Made by a program: the position numbers and the translations under genes. DNA of 64,000 nt, taken from NCBI GenBank assembly GCA_963789275.1, contig CAWBKF010000018.1:268760-332759 (forward strand), given 5' to 3'. The DNA is from DAHUYF01 sp963789275 (GTDB lineage: Bacteria > Pseudomonadota > Alphaproteobacteria > ATCC43930 > CGMCC-115725). The notes under the pieces were generated by a model. The model was given only the letters and a program-made list of their open reading frames with translations, was not told the DNA's origin and did not search any database. This document shows, piece by piece, positions 28,579 to 37,865 of this stretch. Each line of letters opens with the position of its first letter. The first letter of the stretch is position 1.

Positions 28579-29526
28579 TCAGGACACCGGTTGCGTCTCC
28601 GCCGGCTTCGCCTCGCCTTCCTTGGCCTGGCTGGTGCGGCGCGGGCGGATGTAGAAGAGGATCGGCGCGGCGATGAACAGCGACGAGTAGGTGCCGACGA
28701 CGATGCCCCAGAGCATGGCGATGCTGAAGCCGCGCAGCACCTGTCCGCCGAAGATCAGCAGCGACAACACCGCGAGCGTGGTGGTGCTCACCGTCAGGAT
28801 GGTGCGCGACAGCGTCTCGTTGAGGCTCTTGTTGATGAGCGTGCGGAGATCCATGGTCTTGTATTTCCGCAGCGTCTCGCGCATGCGATCGTAGATCACC
28901 ACCGTGTCGTTCACCGAATATCCCGCGATGGTGAGGATGGCGGCGAGCGTCGTCAGGTTGAACTCGATCTGCAGCAGCGAGAACAGGCCGACGGTGGTGA
29001 TGGTATCATGCAGCGTCGACAGCATGGCGCCGACGCCGAACTGCCACTCGAAGCGCAGCCAGACATAGAGCGCGATCGCCACCAGCGCGAGCACCGTGGC
29101 GATGACGCCGGCCTGGATCAGCTCGCCGCCGACCTTCGGACCCACCACCTCGATACGGCGGTAGTCGATGCCGGCGGGCAGCGCGGCCTTCACCTTCTCG
29201 ACCGCCTGCATCTGCGCCTGGTCGTTGCCGGGCTGCCGCGCGACGCGGATCAGCACATCGTCGGGGCTGCCGAAGCCCTGCAGCGAGATGTCGCCCAGCC
29301 CCAGCCCGTCGAGCGTGCTGCGCATCGCCGCGAGATCGGCGGGAGCTTGCGTACGCGCCTCGATCAGCGTGCCGCCGGAGAAATCGATGCCGTAATTGAG
29401 CCCGTGCACCAGGAACAGCACGATCGAGCCCAGCGTCAGCAGCGCCGAGAGTGCGAAGCCCAGCTTATGCATCCCCATGAAGTCGATGCTGGGGATGCGC
29501 CGGATGATGATCAGCGGGCGGAACAT
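28579..29526 (-). CDS. secF: Protein translocase subunit SecF
   Basis: About 315 residues from ATG 29526 (MFRPLIIIRRIPSIDFMG). Signature segments are GLNYGIDFSGGTLIEAR, GFGSPDDVLIRVARQPG and the conserved helix TIAGYSVNDTVVIYDRMRE with the following SLNETLSRTILTVSTTT. It forms a complex with SecD that uses the proton gradient to complete protein export. In the given sequence it is read in one frame with SecD because of a frameshift at about 29628. Normal coupling is TGATG, with the SecD stop overlapping the SecF start. Confidence 0.93.
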   Translation of the reverse strand: MFRPLIIIRRIPSIDFMGMHKLGFALSALLTLGSIVLFLVHGLNYGIDFSGGTLIEARTQAPADLAAMRSTLDGLGLGDISLQGFGSPDDVLIRVARQPGNDQAQMQAVEKVKAALPAGIDYRRIEVVGPKVGGELIQAGVIATVLALVAIALYVWLRFEWQFGVGAMLSTLHDTITTVGLFSLLQIEFNLTTLAAILTIAGYSVNDTVVIYDRMRETLRKYKTMDLRTLINKSLNETLSRTILTVSTTTLAVLSLLIFGGQVLRGFSIAMLWGIVVGTYSSLFIAAPILFYIRPRRTSQAKEGEAKPAETQPVS

Positions 29527-31092
29527 CAAATCGGTATCGCCTTGGGCTTCGTCCGCCTGAGCCAGGTGACGATCTGCAGGCGGGTGATCAGGATGGCGGA
29601 GAACAACGAGGTGATGACGCCGATGCTTAAGCGTCACGGCGAAGCCTTTCACCGGCCCCGATCCCAGGAAGAACATGAGGAAGCCGGCCACCAGGGTCGT
29701 GAGATGGCTGTCGAAGATGGTGCCGAAGGCGCGCTCGAAGCCCGCCTGCAGCGACGAGATCAGCGAGCGCCCGCCGCGCAGCTCCTCGCGGATGCGCTCG
29801 TAGATCAGCACATTGGCGTCGACCGCCATGCCGAGCGTGAGCGCGATGCCGGCGATGCCCGGGAGCGTCAAGGTGGCGCCGAGCAGGCTCAGCGTCGCCA
29901 TCATCAGGCACAGGTTGAACACCAGCGCGATGTCGGCGAAGAGGCCGAACAGCCCGTAGAACACCAGCATGAACAAGACGACCAGGATCACGGCGACGAT
30001 GCTGGCGAGCGCGCCGGCATGGATGGAATCGGCGCCGAGATCGGGGCCGACGGTGCGCTCCTCCAAGGCCACGAGCGGCGCCGGCAAGGCACCGGCGCGC
30101 AGCTGCAGCGCCAGCTCATTGGCGCTGTCGCTGGTGAAGCTGCCGCTGATGATGCCCTGGCCGCCGAGGATCGCCTCGCGGATCACCGGGGCCGAGATTA
30201 CTGCATTGTCGAGGACGATGGCGAAGCGCTTGCCGACATTGGCCTTGGTCGCATCGCCGAAGCGCCGCCCGCCGGCCGTGTCGAATTTGAAGTTCACCGC
30301 CGGCGCGCCGTATTGATCGAAGGTCGCCTGCGCGTCGGTGAGCGTGTCGCCGCTGACCATGACCCGCTTCTGCACGGCGATCGTCGCGCCCGGCGGGCTG
30401 TGGCCATCCTTCACCGGCAGCAGCTCGTCGCCCGGCGGCACATGGCTCTTGTCGACCGCCGCCACGTTCTCGTCGACGAGCTGGAACGTCATCTTCGCGG
30501 TCTTGCCGAGGACGCGCTTGACGAATTCGGGATCTTCGACCCCCGGCAGCTCCAGCACGATGCGGTCGGCGCCCTCGCGCTGGATGGTCGGCTCCTTGGT
30601 GCCGGTCTCGTCGATGCGCCGGCGCACGATCTCGATCGACTGGTCGACGATCTGCTGCTCGACGCGCTGCAGCGCGACGTCGTTGAATTTGAGCGTCACC
30701 GCGCCGGCGGCAGTGGTCATCTGGAGATCGGGATCGACCTTCTTGACGATCGTGCCCACCTCCTCGAGCCGCTCCGGCTCGCGCAGCGTGAAGGCGATCT
30801 TGTCGTTATCGGCGGCGAGGCCGGTATATCCCAGATGCGCGGTGCGGAAGGCGTCGCGCAGGCCGTCGATCACGTTGTTGAGCCGCTCGGTGAGCACCGA
30901 GCGCATATCGACCTCGTAGAGCAGATAGGATCCGCCGCGCAGATCGAGGCCGAGGCTCACCTGCTTCCTGGGCAGGAAGCTGGGCCAGCGCTCGACCGTC
31001 TGCTGCGAGAACAGGTTGGGAATGGTCAGCGCCACGCCAGCGATGCACGCCGCGAGGATCAGGGCCACCAGCCATTTCGGGAAATACAGCAT
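29526..31092 (-). CDS. secD: Protein translocase subunit SecD (frameshifted near its end)
   Basis: ATG 31092 begins MLYFPKWLVALILAACIAG. The P1 head follows (LGLDLRGGSYLLYEVDM, IRREAIL-type region GGQGIISGSFT), then the membrane part (LTLPGIAGIALTLGMAVDAN, VLIYERIREELRGG). The frame breaks at a cttaag site around 29627-29630. Restoring one base gives the expected last helix IGVITSLFSAILITRLQIV and the tail RRTKPKAIPI with TGA 29526-29528. As given, SecD runs straight into SecF and looks like a fusion; that is probably an artefact. Confidence 0.93.
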
Positions 31093-31116
31093 CGCCCCGC
31101 CGCTGCGTCGGCAGGC

Positions 31117-31527
31117 TCAGCCGCCGCCGGCGGCGCGGCGACCCTTGCCCTTGTCGGTCTTGTCGCTGTCGTCGCCGTTCTTGTCGGCCTCGTCCTTCTC
31201 CGCCTTGGCCGCGACCGGCTCGGTCTTGGCCAGGACGCTGGCGATGGTGCTGCGCGCCACGCGCACGCGCACGCCTTCGGCGATCTCCACCGAGACTTCC
31301 TCGTCATTCACCACCTTGGCGATGGTGCCGATGATGCCGCCACCGGTGACGACCCGGTCGCCGCGCCTCAGAGACGCCAGCATCTCCTTGAGCTGCTTCG
31401 CCTTTTGTTGCTGCGGCCGCATCAGCAGGAAGTACATGACGACGATGATCAGCACGATGGGCAGGAACTGCACCAGCGTGTCGGTGTTGCCTCCGAGCCC
31501 CTGTGCGTAGGCCGGCGAGATGAACAT
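31117..31527 (-). CDS. yajC: Preprotein translocase subunit YajC
   Basis: 136 residues: short N-terminus (MFISPAYAQGLGGN), one membrane helix (FLPIVLIIVVMYFLLMRPQQ) with the family motif MRPQQQKAKQLKEMLASL, a beta domain (GDRVVTGGGIIGTIAKVV), and an extra Lys/Asp/Glu-rich C-terminal tail of about 35 residues ending in glycines, longer than in most homologues. The ribosome-binding site GAGGAGACGCCG precedes ATG 31527. It assists the SecDF complex, whose genes follow directly. Confidence 0.93.
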   Translation of the reverse strand: MFISPAYAQGLGGNTDTLVQFLPIVLIIVVMYFLLMRPQQQKAKQLKEMLASLRRGDRVVTGGGIIGTIAKVVNDEEVSVEIAEGVRVRVARSTIASVLAKTEPVAAKAEKDEADKNGDDSDKTDKGKGRRAAGGG

Positions 31528-31645
31528 CGGCGTCTCCTCGATTGAGCCGGCGCATTCCTACTGAATTGGGCTCGAAAGAGCAATGGCACGCCCGGGTGGC
31601 GATGGGTTGACGCTCCGGCGCGCGGCGCTTAGGGTCGCGCCTCCC

Positions 31646-32540
31646 ATGGCCCGCCGCAGCCCCCCGAGACATGTCCGACACGCGCTGCCGCTCGAACCTT
31701 TGCTGCAGCGCATCGCCGACGCGCTCGACCGGCTCGCCCCGCCGGCGGCGCCGGCCAACGATCTCGACGCCGCCGACGCCTTCGTCTGGCATGCCGAACG
31801 CAGCTGGCTCGAGCCGGTGCCGAGCGTCAACCGGGTCGATCTCGCCCTGCTGCAGGGCATCGACCGGGTGCGCGACATCCTACTCGACAACACCGCGCCG
31901 CTTTGCCCAGGGGCTGCCCGCCAACAACGTCCTGTTGTGGGGCGCCCGCGGCATGGGCAAGAGCTCGCTGGTGAAGGCGGCGCATGCCGCGGTCAACGCC
32001 GCGGCGCCGCGCTCGCTGGTGCTGGTCGAGATCCATCGCGAGGACATCCCGACCCTCCCCCGGCTGCTGGCGCTGCTGCGCGCCGGGCGGCGGCGCTGCC
32101 TGTTGTTCTGCGACGACCTCTCCTTCGACCAGCAGGACGCCAGCTACAAATCACTGAAGGCGGTGCTCGAGGGTGGCATCGAGGGACGTCCGGCCAATGT
32201 CGTGCTCTACGCCACGTCGAACCGCCGCCACCTGCTGTCGCGCGACATGATCGAGAACGAACGCTCGACCGCCATCAGCCCCGGCGAGGCGGTGGAGGAG
32301 AAGGTGTCGCTCTCCGACCGCTTCGGCCTGTGGCTGGGCTTCCACGCCTGCGACCAGGAGACCTATCACGCCATGGTGCGCGGCTATGCCGAGCGCTACG
32401 GCCTGGTGGTGCCGCCGGAGCAGCTGCGCGCCGAGGCCGGCGAATGGGCGATCACCCGCGGCGCGCGCTCCGGCCGCGTCGCCTGGCAATACATCCAGGA
32501 CCTCGCCGGCCGGCTCGGCAAGCAGATCGCCAACGGCTAA
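31646..32540 (+). CDS. DUF815 AAA ATPase (frameshifted)
   Basis: Starts at ATG 31646 (or 31583). The first part in one frame reads LLQRIADALDRLAPPAAPAN, FVWHAERSWLEPVPSVNRVD and GIDRVRDILLDNTA. An extra base near 31896-31900 shifts it, and it continues as RFAQGLPANNVLLWGARGMG with Walker A GARGMGKSSL, then CLLFCDDLSFDQQD (Walker B), the sensor LYATSNRRHLLSRDM and the C-terminal ARSGRVAWQYIQDLAGRLG. This is a typical DUF815 ATPase of about 290 residues. Its cellular role is unknown. It is divergent from yajC and converges on the M23 gene with overlapping stops. Confidence 0.85.
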
Positions 32541-33661
32541 CCCCGCGCCGCCGTCGCCGCGTTCTGCGGCAGGTAGTCGCCCGGGTCGAGCGCGCGGGTG
32601 CCGTGGCGGATCTCGAAATGCAGCTGCGGCTCGCCGACCGCGCCGGTGGCGCCGACCCGCGCGATCGTCTGCCCGCGCCGCACCTTCTCGCCGCGCTTCA
32701 CCAGCAGCGCCGCGTTATGCGCATAGGCGGTCATCCAGCCATCGGCATGCTTGATCAGCACGAGATTGCCGTAGCCGCGCAGCTCGTTGCCGGCATAGGC
32801 GACGATCCCGGCATCGGCGGCGAGCACGGGGGTGCCTTCGGCCGCAGCGATATTGATCCCGTCATTGTGGGTCCCGCCTTCGCCGTTGCCGTAGCTGGCG
32901 ATGATGCGGCCGCGAACCGGCCAGAGAAAGCTGCGGCTGCCCTCGCGCGGCGCCGCGGCGGGCGGCGGCGGCAATGCGGCGGTCTGCTCCTCGGCCGGCG
33001 GAGCCGCGGTTTTTTCGGTCGGCGGCACCGCGGCCGGCTTTTCCTCCGGCGGTGGCGGCGCCGTCTCGGGCGGCGGCGATGCCGGTCCGGAGTCGGCTGG
33101 CGTAGCGACGGCGGGGGACTCGCTCTGCGGCGCTGGCGCGGCAGGCGCGGCGGCGGCCGCATAGGCGGCGGCTGGCGCGGTCGCCTGGATGACCGGCGCC
33201 GGCGCGTTCTCCACCGGCGCCGGGAGGATGAGCGCCTGGCCGACGCGCACCCGATAGGGCGGCTCGAGCGCATTGCCGCGCGCCAGCGTGTTGGTGTCGA
33301 CGCCGTAGAGCCGCGAGATGCTGTAGAGCGTATCGCCCGGCTGGACGATGTGCTGATGGACCTGCGGCACCACGAGGTGCCGCCCGGCGGGCAGGCGATA
33401 GGGCGGCGCCAGGCTGTTGGCCTCGATCAGCGAGCGCACCGGCACGTCATAGCGCCGCGAGACGGCGTAGAGCGTCTCGCCTGGTTGCACCACAACCTGG
33501 TCCGGATGCGCCACCATCGGCTGCGGTCCGCGCAGCGCGCCTTTCGCCGCCGGCGATCTGCCGCCGGCAACCACCGGCGCTGGCGGCGCGGTGCGCGCGC
33601 AACCGGCAAGCGCCAGCAGCAGCAACGCCGCAAGACGCAGGCGGAGCGATGCTCTCATCAT
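32537..33661 (-). CDS. LysM / M23 peptidase lipoprotein (NlpD/EnvC-like)
   Basis: About 374 residues starting at ATG 33661 (MMRASLRLRLAALLLLALAGC), which gives a lipoprotein signal with lipobox LAGC. Two LysM domains follow (VVQPGETLYAVSRRYDVPVR and IVQPGDTLYSISRLYGVDTN), then a long Ala/Pro-rich linker, then an M23 (LytM) domain (SFLWPVRGRIIASYGNGEGG, GTPVLAADAGIVAYAGNEL, GRQ-type end VGEPQLHFEIRHGTRALDP). The first zinc-ligand His is not obvious, so it may act as an amidase activator like NlpD. It follows pcm, its usual neighbour. An in-frame start at 33697 would overlap the pcm stop. Confidence 0.9.
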   Translation of the reverse strand: MMRASLRLRLAALLLLALAGCARTAPPAPVVAGGRSPAAKGALRGPQPMVAHPDQVVVQPGETLYAVSRRYDVPVRSLIEANSLAPPYRLPAGRHLVVPQVHQHIVQPGDTLYSISRLYGVDTNTLARGNALEPPYRVRVGQALILPAPVENAPAPVIQATAPAAAYAAAAAPAAPAPQSESPAVATPADSGPASPPPETAPPPPEEKPAAVPPTEKTAAPPAEEQTAALPPPPAAAPREGSRSFLWPVRGRIIASYGNGEGGTHNDGINIAAAEGTPVLAADAGIVAYAGNELRGYGNLVLIKHADGWMTAYAHNAALLVKRGEKVRRGQTIARVGATGAVGEPQLHFEIRHGTRALDPGDYLPQNAATAARG

Positions 33662-33693
33662 GTCAGTCTCAGCTGCATCCGCGGCCGCCGGTC

Positions 33694-34347
33694 TCACTCG
33701 CGCTTGTTGCGCGGCAGGCCCGCCACCAGCGGCACGAAGCGCACGGCGCCGAGATCCTCGGTAACGAGCGCGCCGTCACGCCGGCGGATGCGCAGCAGCA
33801 CCTGGCCGCGGCGCTCCTCGCCCACCGGCGCCACCAGGATGCCGGCTTCGGCGAGGCTGTCGAGCAGGATTTGCGGCACCTCGGGCGCGGCCGCGGTGAC
33901 CATGATGCGGTCGAACGGCGCCTGCTCGGGCCAGCCCTTGGCGCCGTCGCCGAAGCGCGTCGTCACATTGTGGATATTGAGCTCGGCAAAGCGCTTCTCC
34001 GCCTCCTTGAGCAGCCCGCGATGCCGCTCCACGGTGAAGAGCCGTCGGCACAGCTTGGCCAGCACCGCCGCCTGGTAGCCCGAGCCGGTGCCGATCTCCA
34101 GCACCTTGTGGCGCTCGCCGACTTCGAGCGCCTGGGTCATCAGCGCCACCACCAGCGGTTGGCTGATGGTCTGCGCCTGCCCGATCGGCAACGCGACATT
34201 CTCCCAGGCCTGGTCGCGAAACGTCGCCGGCACGAAGGCCTCGCGCCGCACGCGCTCGATCGCGCCCAGCACGCGGGCGTCGGTGATGCCGAGGCCGCGC
34301 AGCTCCATCAGCAGCCGCAGCACCTTCGACGCCTGCAGGTCGTTCAC
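33694..34347 (-). CDS. pcm: Protein-L-isoaspartate O-methyltransferase
   Basis: 217 residues from GTG 34347, which overlaps the stop of surE (GTGA). Motif I for S-adenosylmethionine is VLEIGTGSGYQAAVLAKL. The substrate-binding segments PIGQAQTISQPLVVALMTQ and VERHRGLLKEAEKRF and the ending GRFVPL-type RFVPLVAGLPRNKRE are all canonical. It repairs isoaspartyl residues in aged proteins. Its place between surE and the LysM/M23 gene is conserved across proteobacteria. A second, more divergent paralogue lies upstream of tolC. Confidence 0.95.
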   Translation of the reverse strand: MNDLQASKVLRLLMELRGLGITDARVLGAIERVRREAFVPATFRDQAWENVALPIGQAQTISQPLVVALMTQALEVGERHKVLEIGTGSGYQAAVLAKLCRRLFTVERHRGLLKEAEKRFAELNIHNVTTRFGDGAKGWPEQAPFDRIMVTAAAPEVPQILLDSLAEAGILVAPVGEERRGQVLLRIRRRDGALVTEDLGAVRFVPLVAGLPRNKRE

Positions 34348-35126
34348 GCGAACACCTTCTTCAGCACGGCCAGCGCCGGGCCGTTGGTGAGGTCGAGATA
34401 GATCGGCGACAGCGATACCTTGCCTTCGATGACGGCGTTGAGATCGGTGCCGGGCATGTCCGGCGCCTCTTCGCGCAGCGGGCCGATCCAGAAATACGGC
34501 CGGCCGCGCGGATCGGCGCGCTCGATGACGCCGTCGCCGATCTTGCGCTTGCCCTGGCGCGTGGCGACGATGCCCTTGACCTTGTCCGCCGCCACCGCCG
34601 GGAAGTTGACGTTGATCAGCGTGTTGCGCGGCCAGGGTTGCGCCGCCAATCGCCGGATCACGGTCACGGCGTGCGTCCGCGCGGTCTTCCACGGAATCGC
34701 GCGACGATCCTCGTAATGCTGGCTCAGCGCGATCGCCGGCACATCCAGCAGCGTCGCCTCCATCGCCGCCGCGACCGTGCCGGAATAGGTCACGTCCTCG
34801 CCGAGATTGGCGCCGGCATTGACGCCGGAAAGGACGAGATCGGGCGGATGCTCGCGCAGGATCGTCTTGACCGCCAGCAGCACGCAATCGGTCGGCGTGC
34901 CGTCGATCGCGAAGCGGCGCGCGCCGAGCTTACGGATGCGCAACGGCCGGCTCAGCGTCAGCGAATGGCTGGCGCCGCTCTGCTCCTGCTCCGGGGCGAC
35001 GACCCAGACGTCGCGCGACAGCGTGCGCGCCAGCGTCGCGAGCAGCTTGAGGCCCGGCGCGTGGATGCCGTCATCATTGGTCACGAGGATGCGCGCGGCG
35101 GCGAGATCGATCGACCCTTTAGACAC
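34344..35126 (-). CDS. surE: 5'/3'-nucleotidase SurE
   Basis: 260 residues. The metal-binding motif is RILVTNDDGIHAPGLKLL. It continues as VVAPEQEQSGASHSLTLSRP, PTDCVLLAV and DLVLSGVNAGANLGEDVTYS, then INVNFPA. It dephosphorylates nucleoside monophosphates. The start overlaps the end of serS by 8 bases and the stop overlaps pcm, so serS-surE-pcm are translationally coupled. Confidence 0.97.
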   Translation of the reverse strand: MSKGSIDLAAARILVTNDDGIHAPGLKLLATLARTLSRDVWVVAPEQEQSGASHSLTLSRPLRIRKLGARRFAIDGTPTDCVLLAVKTILREHPPDLVLSGVNAGANLGEDVTYSGTVAAAMEATLLDVPAIALSQHYEDRRAIPWKTARTHAVTVIRRLAAQPWPRNTLINVNFPAVAADKVKGIVATRQGKRKIGDGVIERADPRGRPYFWIGPLREEAPDMPGTDLNAVIEGKVSLSPIYLDLTNGPALAVLKKVFA

Positions 35127-36394
35127 CGCCGATCACTTCCAGCCCGCTCATATAGGGCTTGAGCGCGTCGGGCACGGCGACACTGCCATTGCCCTGCTGG
35201 TAATTCTCCAGCACCGCGATGAGCGTGCGCCCGACGGCAAGGGCGGAGCCGTTGAGCGTGTGGACGAAGCGCGTCCCCTTCCCGTCCTTCGGCCGGAAGC
35301 GCGCCTTCATCCGGCGCGCCTGGAAGTCGCCGCAATCGGAGCAGCTCGAAATCTCGCGATAGGCGTTCTGCCCCGGCAGCCAGACTTCGATGTCGTAGGT
35401 CTTGCGCGCCGAGAAGCCCATATCGCCGGCGCAGAGCAGCATGACGCGATAAGGCGAGGCCAAGGCGCTTCAGCACCTCCTCGGCGCAGGCCGTCATGCG
35501 CTCGTGCTCGGCCTCGGACCGGTCGGGATGCGCGATCGAGACCAGCTCGACCTTGGAGAATTGGTGCTGGCGGATCATGCCGCGCGTGTCCTTGCCGGCA
35601 GCACCCGCCTCGGCGCGAAAGCACGGCGTCCAGGCGGTGACCCGCGCCGGCAGCGTCGCCTCGTCGAGGATCTGCTCGCCGAAGAGATTGGTCAGCGGCA
35701 CCTCGGCGGTGGGGATGAGCCAGAGGCCTTGCGTCGTCTTGAACTGATCCTCGGCGAATTTCGGCAGCTGGCCGGTGCCGAACATGGTCTCGTCGCGCAC
35801 CAGCAGCGGCGGGCTCACTTCGCGGTAGCCGTAGTCGCGCGTGTGCAGGTCGAGCATGAACTGCGCCAGCGCGCGCTCGAGCCGCGCCAGCGCGCCCGAC
35901 AGCACGACGAAGCGCGCGCCGGAGAGCCTTCCGGCGGTCTCGAAATCCATCATTCCCAGCGCTTCGCCGATCGCCGCATGGTCCTTCACCGGAAAGGCGA
36001 AGGCGGGCGGCGTGCCGTGCTGGCGGACGAGCTTGTTGTGCGTCTCGTCGAACCCGTCCGGCACATCGTCGGCCGGCAGGTTCGGCAGCGCCGCGAGCAG
36101 GCGGTCGAGCTCGAGCTTGAGGGCGCCGGCGCGCGCCTCGAGCGCTGCCTGCCGGTCCTTGCTCTCGGCGACGCGGCGCAGCATGTCGGCGGCATCGCGG
36201 CCCTGCGCCTTGGCGGCGCCAATCTCCTTGGCGAGCCGGTTGCGCTCGGCCTGAAGCTGCTCGGCCTCGGTCTGCGCCTCGCGCCATTGCCGGTCGAGCG
36301 CCAGCAGCTCGGCCGCCGCGCCGGTCAGCCCGCGCCGCGCCAGGCCCCGCTCATAGGACTCGGGATTGTCGCGAATCCATTTAAGGTCGAACAT
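35119..36394 (-). CDS. serS: Seryl-tRNA synthetase (frameshifted)
   Basis: ATG 36394 begins MFDLKWIRDNPESYERGLAR. The N-terminal coiled-coil arm follows (residues ~25-105), then the class II core with motif 2 (TPCFRAEAGAAGKDTRGM) and the serine-binding region. Near 35451-35460 one extra base shifts the frame: it should read RLGLPYRVMLLCAGDMGFSA, followed by SCSDCGDFQARRMKARFRP and motif 3 LNGSALAVGRTLIAVLENYQ, ending at 35119. The total is about 425 residues. The gene is essential, so the break must be an assembly error unless a second copy exists. Confidence 0.94.
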
Positions 36395-36462
36395 CGGCGC
36401 CGGTTATAAAGGGATCGTCGGGTGGCGTCTACGGCGCCCTTGCTCCGTTTCGCTGCAGGCGC

Positions 36463-37281
36463 CTAACTTCCCGGCGCCTTGCCGGCGAGCTCGGCTTCCT
36501 CTTCGGCCTCTCGCTTGGCACGCTGCTTCTCGACCATGCGGCAGGAGATGATCGAGAGTTCGTAGAGCAGGAACAGCGGCAGCATCAGCGACACCATGCT
36601 GAAGATGTCGGGCGGCGTCAGCACCCCCGCCACGGCGGTGATGGCGACGATGGCGTAGCGGCGCTTGGCGGCGAGGCCCGAGGCGGTGACCATGCCGACG
36701 CGCGCCATCAAGGTCAGCAGCACCGGCATCTGGAAGGTGCAGCCGAAGGCGAAGATGAGGCGCATTACCAGCGTCAGGTACTCGCTGACCTTGGGCTGCA
36801 GCTCGATCGGGACGGTGCCGTTGCCGCCCGTCTCCTGGAAGCTGGCGAAGAAGCGGAAGGCCAGCGGGAAGATCACGTAATAGGCCAGCGCGGCGCCGAC
36901 GATGAACAGCACCGGCGTGGCAAAGAGATAGGGGAAGAAGGCGCGGCGCTCGTTCTTATAGAGGCCGGGCGCGACGAAGCGCCAGACCTGGAAGGCGATG
37001 GCGGGAAAGGACAGGCAGAACGACACCCAGAAGGCGACGCGCAGATTGGTGAAGAACTTCTCGGTGAGATCGGTATAGATGAAATGGCCGCCGGATTGGG
37101 CGGCCAGGATCTGGGCGAGCGGCCGCGCCAGGAAATCGTAGAGCTCGCGGCTGAAATAGGCGCAGGGCGCGAACATGACGAGCCAACACAGAATGGCGTA
37201 GAGCAGGCGCTGGCGCAGCTCGATCAGATGATCGAGAAGCGGCATCTTGCCATGCTCGAGCTCTTCTTCCTCGGCCATCAT
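36463..37281 (-). CDS. tatC: Sec-independent protein translocase TatC
   Basis: 272 residues with six helices. The start EEEELEHGKMPLLDHLIELR is the twin-arginine signal-binding N-terminus. Signature loops are FWVSFCLSFPAIAFQVWRF and APGLYKNERRAFFPY, and a helix end is VAGVLTPPDIFSMVSLMLPL. The C-terminal tail is charged (RMVEKQRAKREAEEEAELAG). It is the substrate receptor of the Tat pathway, which the exported oxidoreductase at 8650-9411 would use. It begins 4 bases after the tatB stop. Confidence 0.97.
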   Translation of the reverse strand: MMAEEEELEHGKMPLLDHLIELRQRLLYAILCWLVMFAPCAYFSRELYDFLARPLAQILAAQSGGHFIYTDLTEKFFTNLRVAFWVSFCLSFPAIAFQVWRFVAPGLYKNERRAFFPYLFATPVLFIVGAALAYYVIFPLAFRFFASFQETGGNGTVPIELQPKVSEYLTLVMRLIFAFGCTFQMPVLLTLMARVGMVTASGLAAKRRYAIVAITAVAGVLTPPDIFSMVSLMLPLFLLYELSIISCRMVEKQRAKREAEEEAELAGKAPGS

Positions 37282-37284
37282 GGC

Positions 37285-37768
37285 TCAGGCGTGCGTGCCG
37301 GATTTCGCGGCGGCCCCGTCGGCGGGCGGCGCCTCGGCGGGCGGCGCTTCCGTCGCGGCAGCGACCGGTAACGCTTCCGGCGGCGCCTCGATCTGCAGCG
37401 TGCGGCTCCGGCTGCGCCTCGATTTGCGTCGGCGTCGCTGCTTCCGGGCCGCTCACCGCCGGCGGCGCTTCCTCGGGGATCGGCGAGGTGGCGAAGGTCT
37501 GTTTCAGCTCGCCGCCGGGATCGACCGTCTTCTCGATGGTCTCGTTGAGATCGAGCTTCGCCACCGTCTCGACCTGCTTGCGCATCTCCTCGAGCTCGAA
37601 CTCGCGGATCATCTGGTCGAGACTGCTCTGGAACTCGCGGGCGATCGCCCGGGCGCGCCCAACCCACACGCCGACGGTGCGCAGCACGCGCGGCAGATCC
37701 TTGGGGCCGATGACCAGCAGCGCCACCACGCCGATCAATAGAATATGGGACCACGCAAGATCGAACAT
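37285..37768 (-). CDS. tatB: Sec-independent protein translocase TatB (C-terminus frameshifted)
   Basis: ATG 37768 gives MFDLAWSHILLIGVVALLVI, with the hinge GPKDLPRVLRTVGVWVGRAR and an amphipathic helix (FQSSLDQMIREFELEEMRKQ). The C-terminal tail is Pro/Ala-rich. As given, the frame runs on into tatC for 330 bases. A one-base shift near 37390-37400 gives the end QIEAPPEALPVAAATEAPPA ... AAKSGTHA with the TGA just before tatC, which I take as correct. Note that no tatA gene stands upstream, where it usually lies; only 97 bases separate tatB from scpB. Confidence 0.88.
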
Positions 37769-37865
37769 CGCCGCCTGTCATCGCCTGAATCGCGCCGCGC
37801 GCCACGGCGGCGCGGATAATGGCAGATGGGCGACAGTGCTGCAATGCGGCGGGGACGGCGCCGCT

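Noticed and set aside
28507..31545. 1012-residue plus-strand frame over secDF and yajC
   Set aside because: Antisense shadow; the minus strand encodes clear SecD, SecF and YajC.
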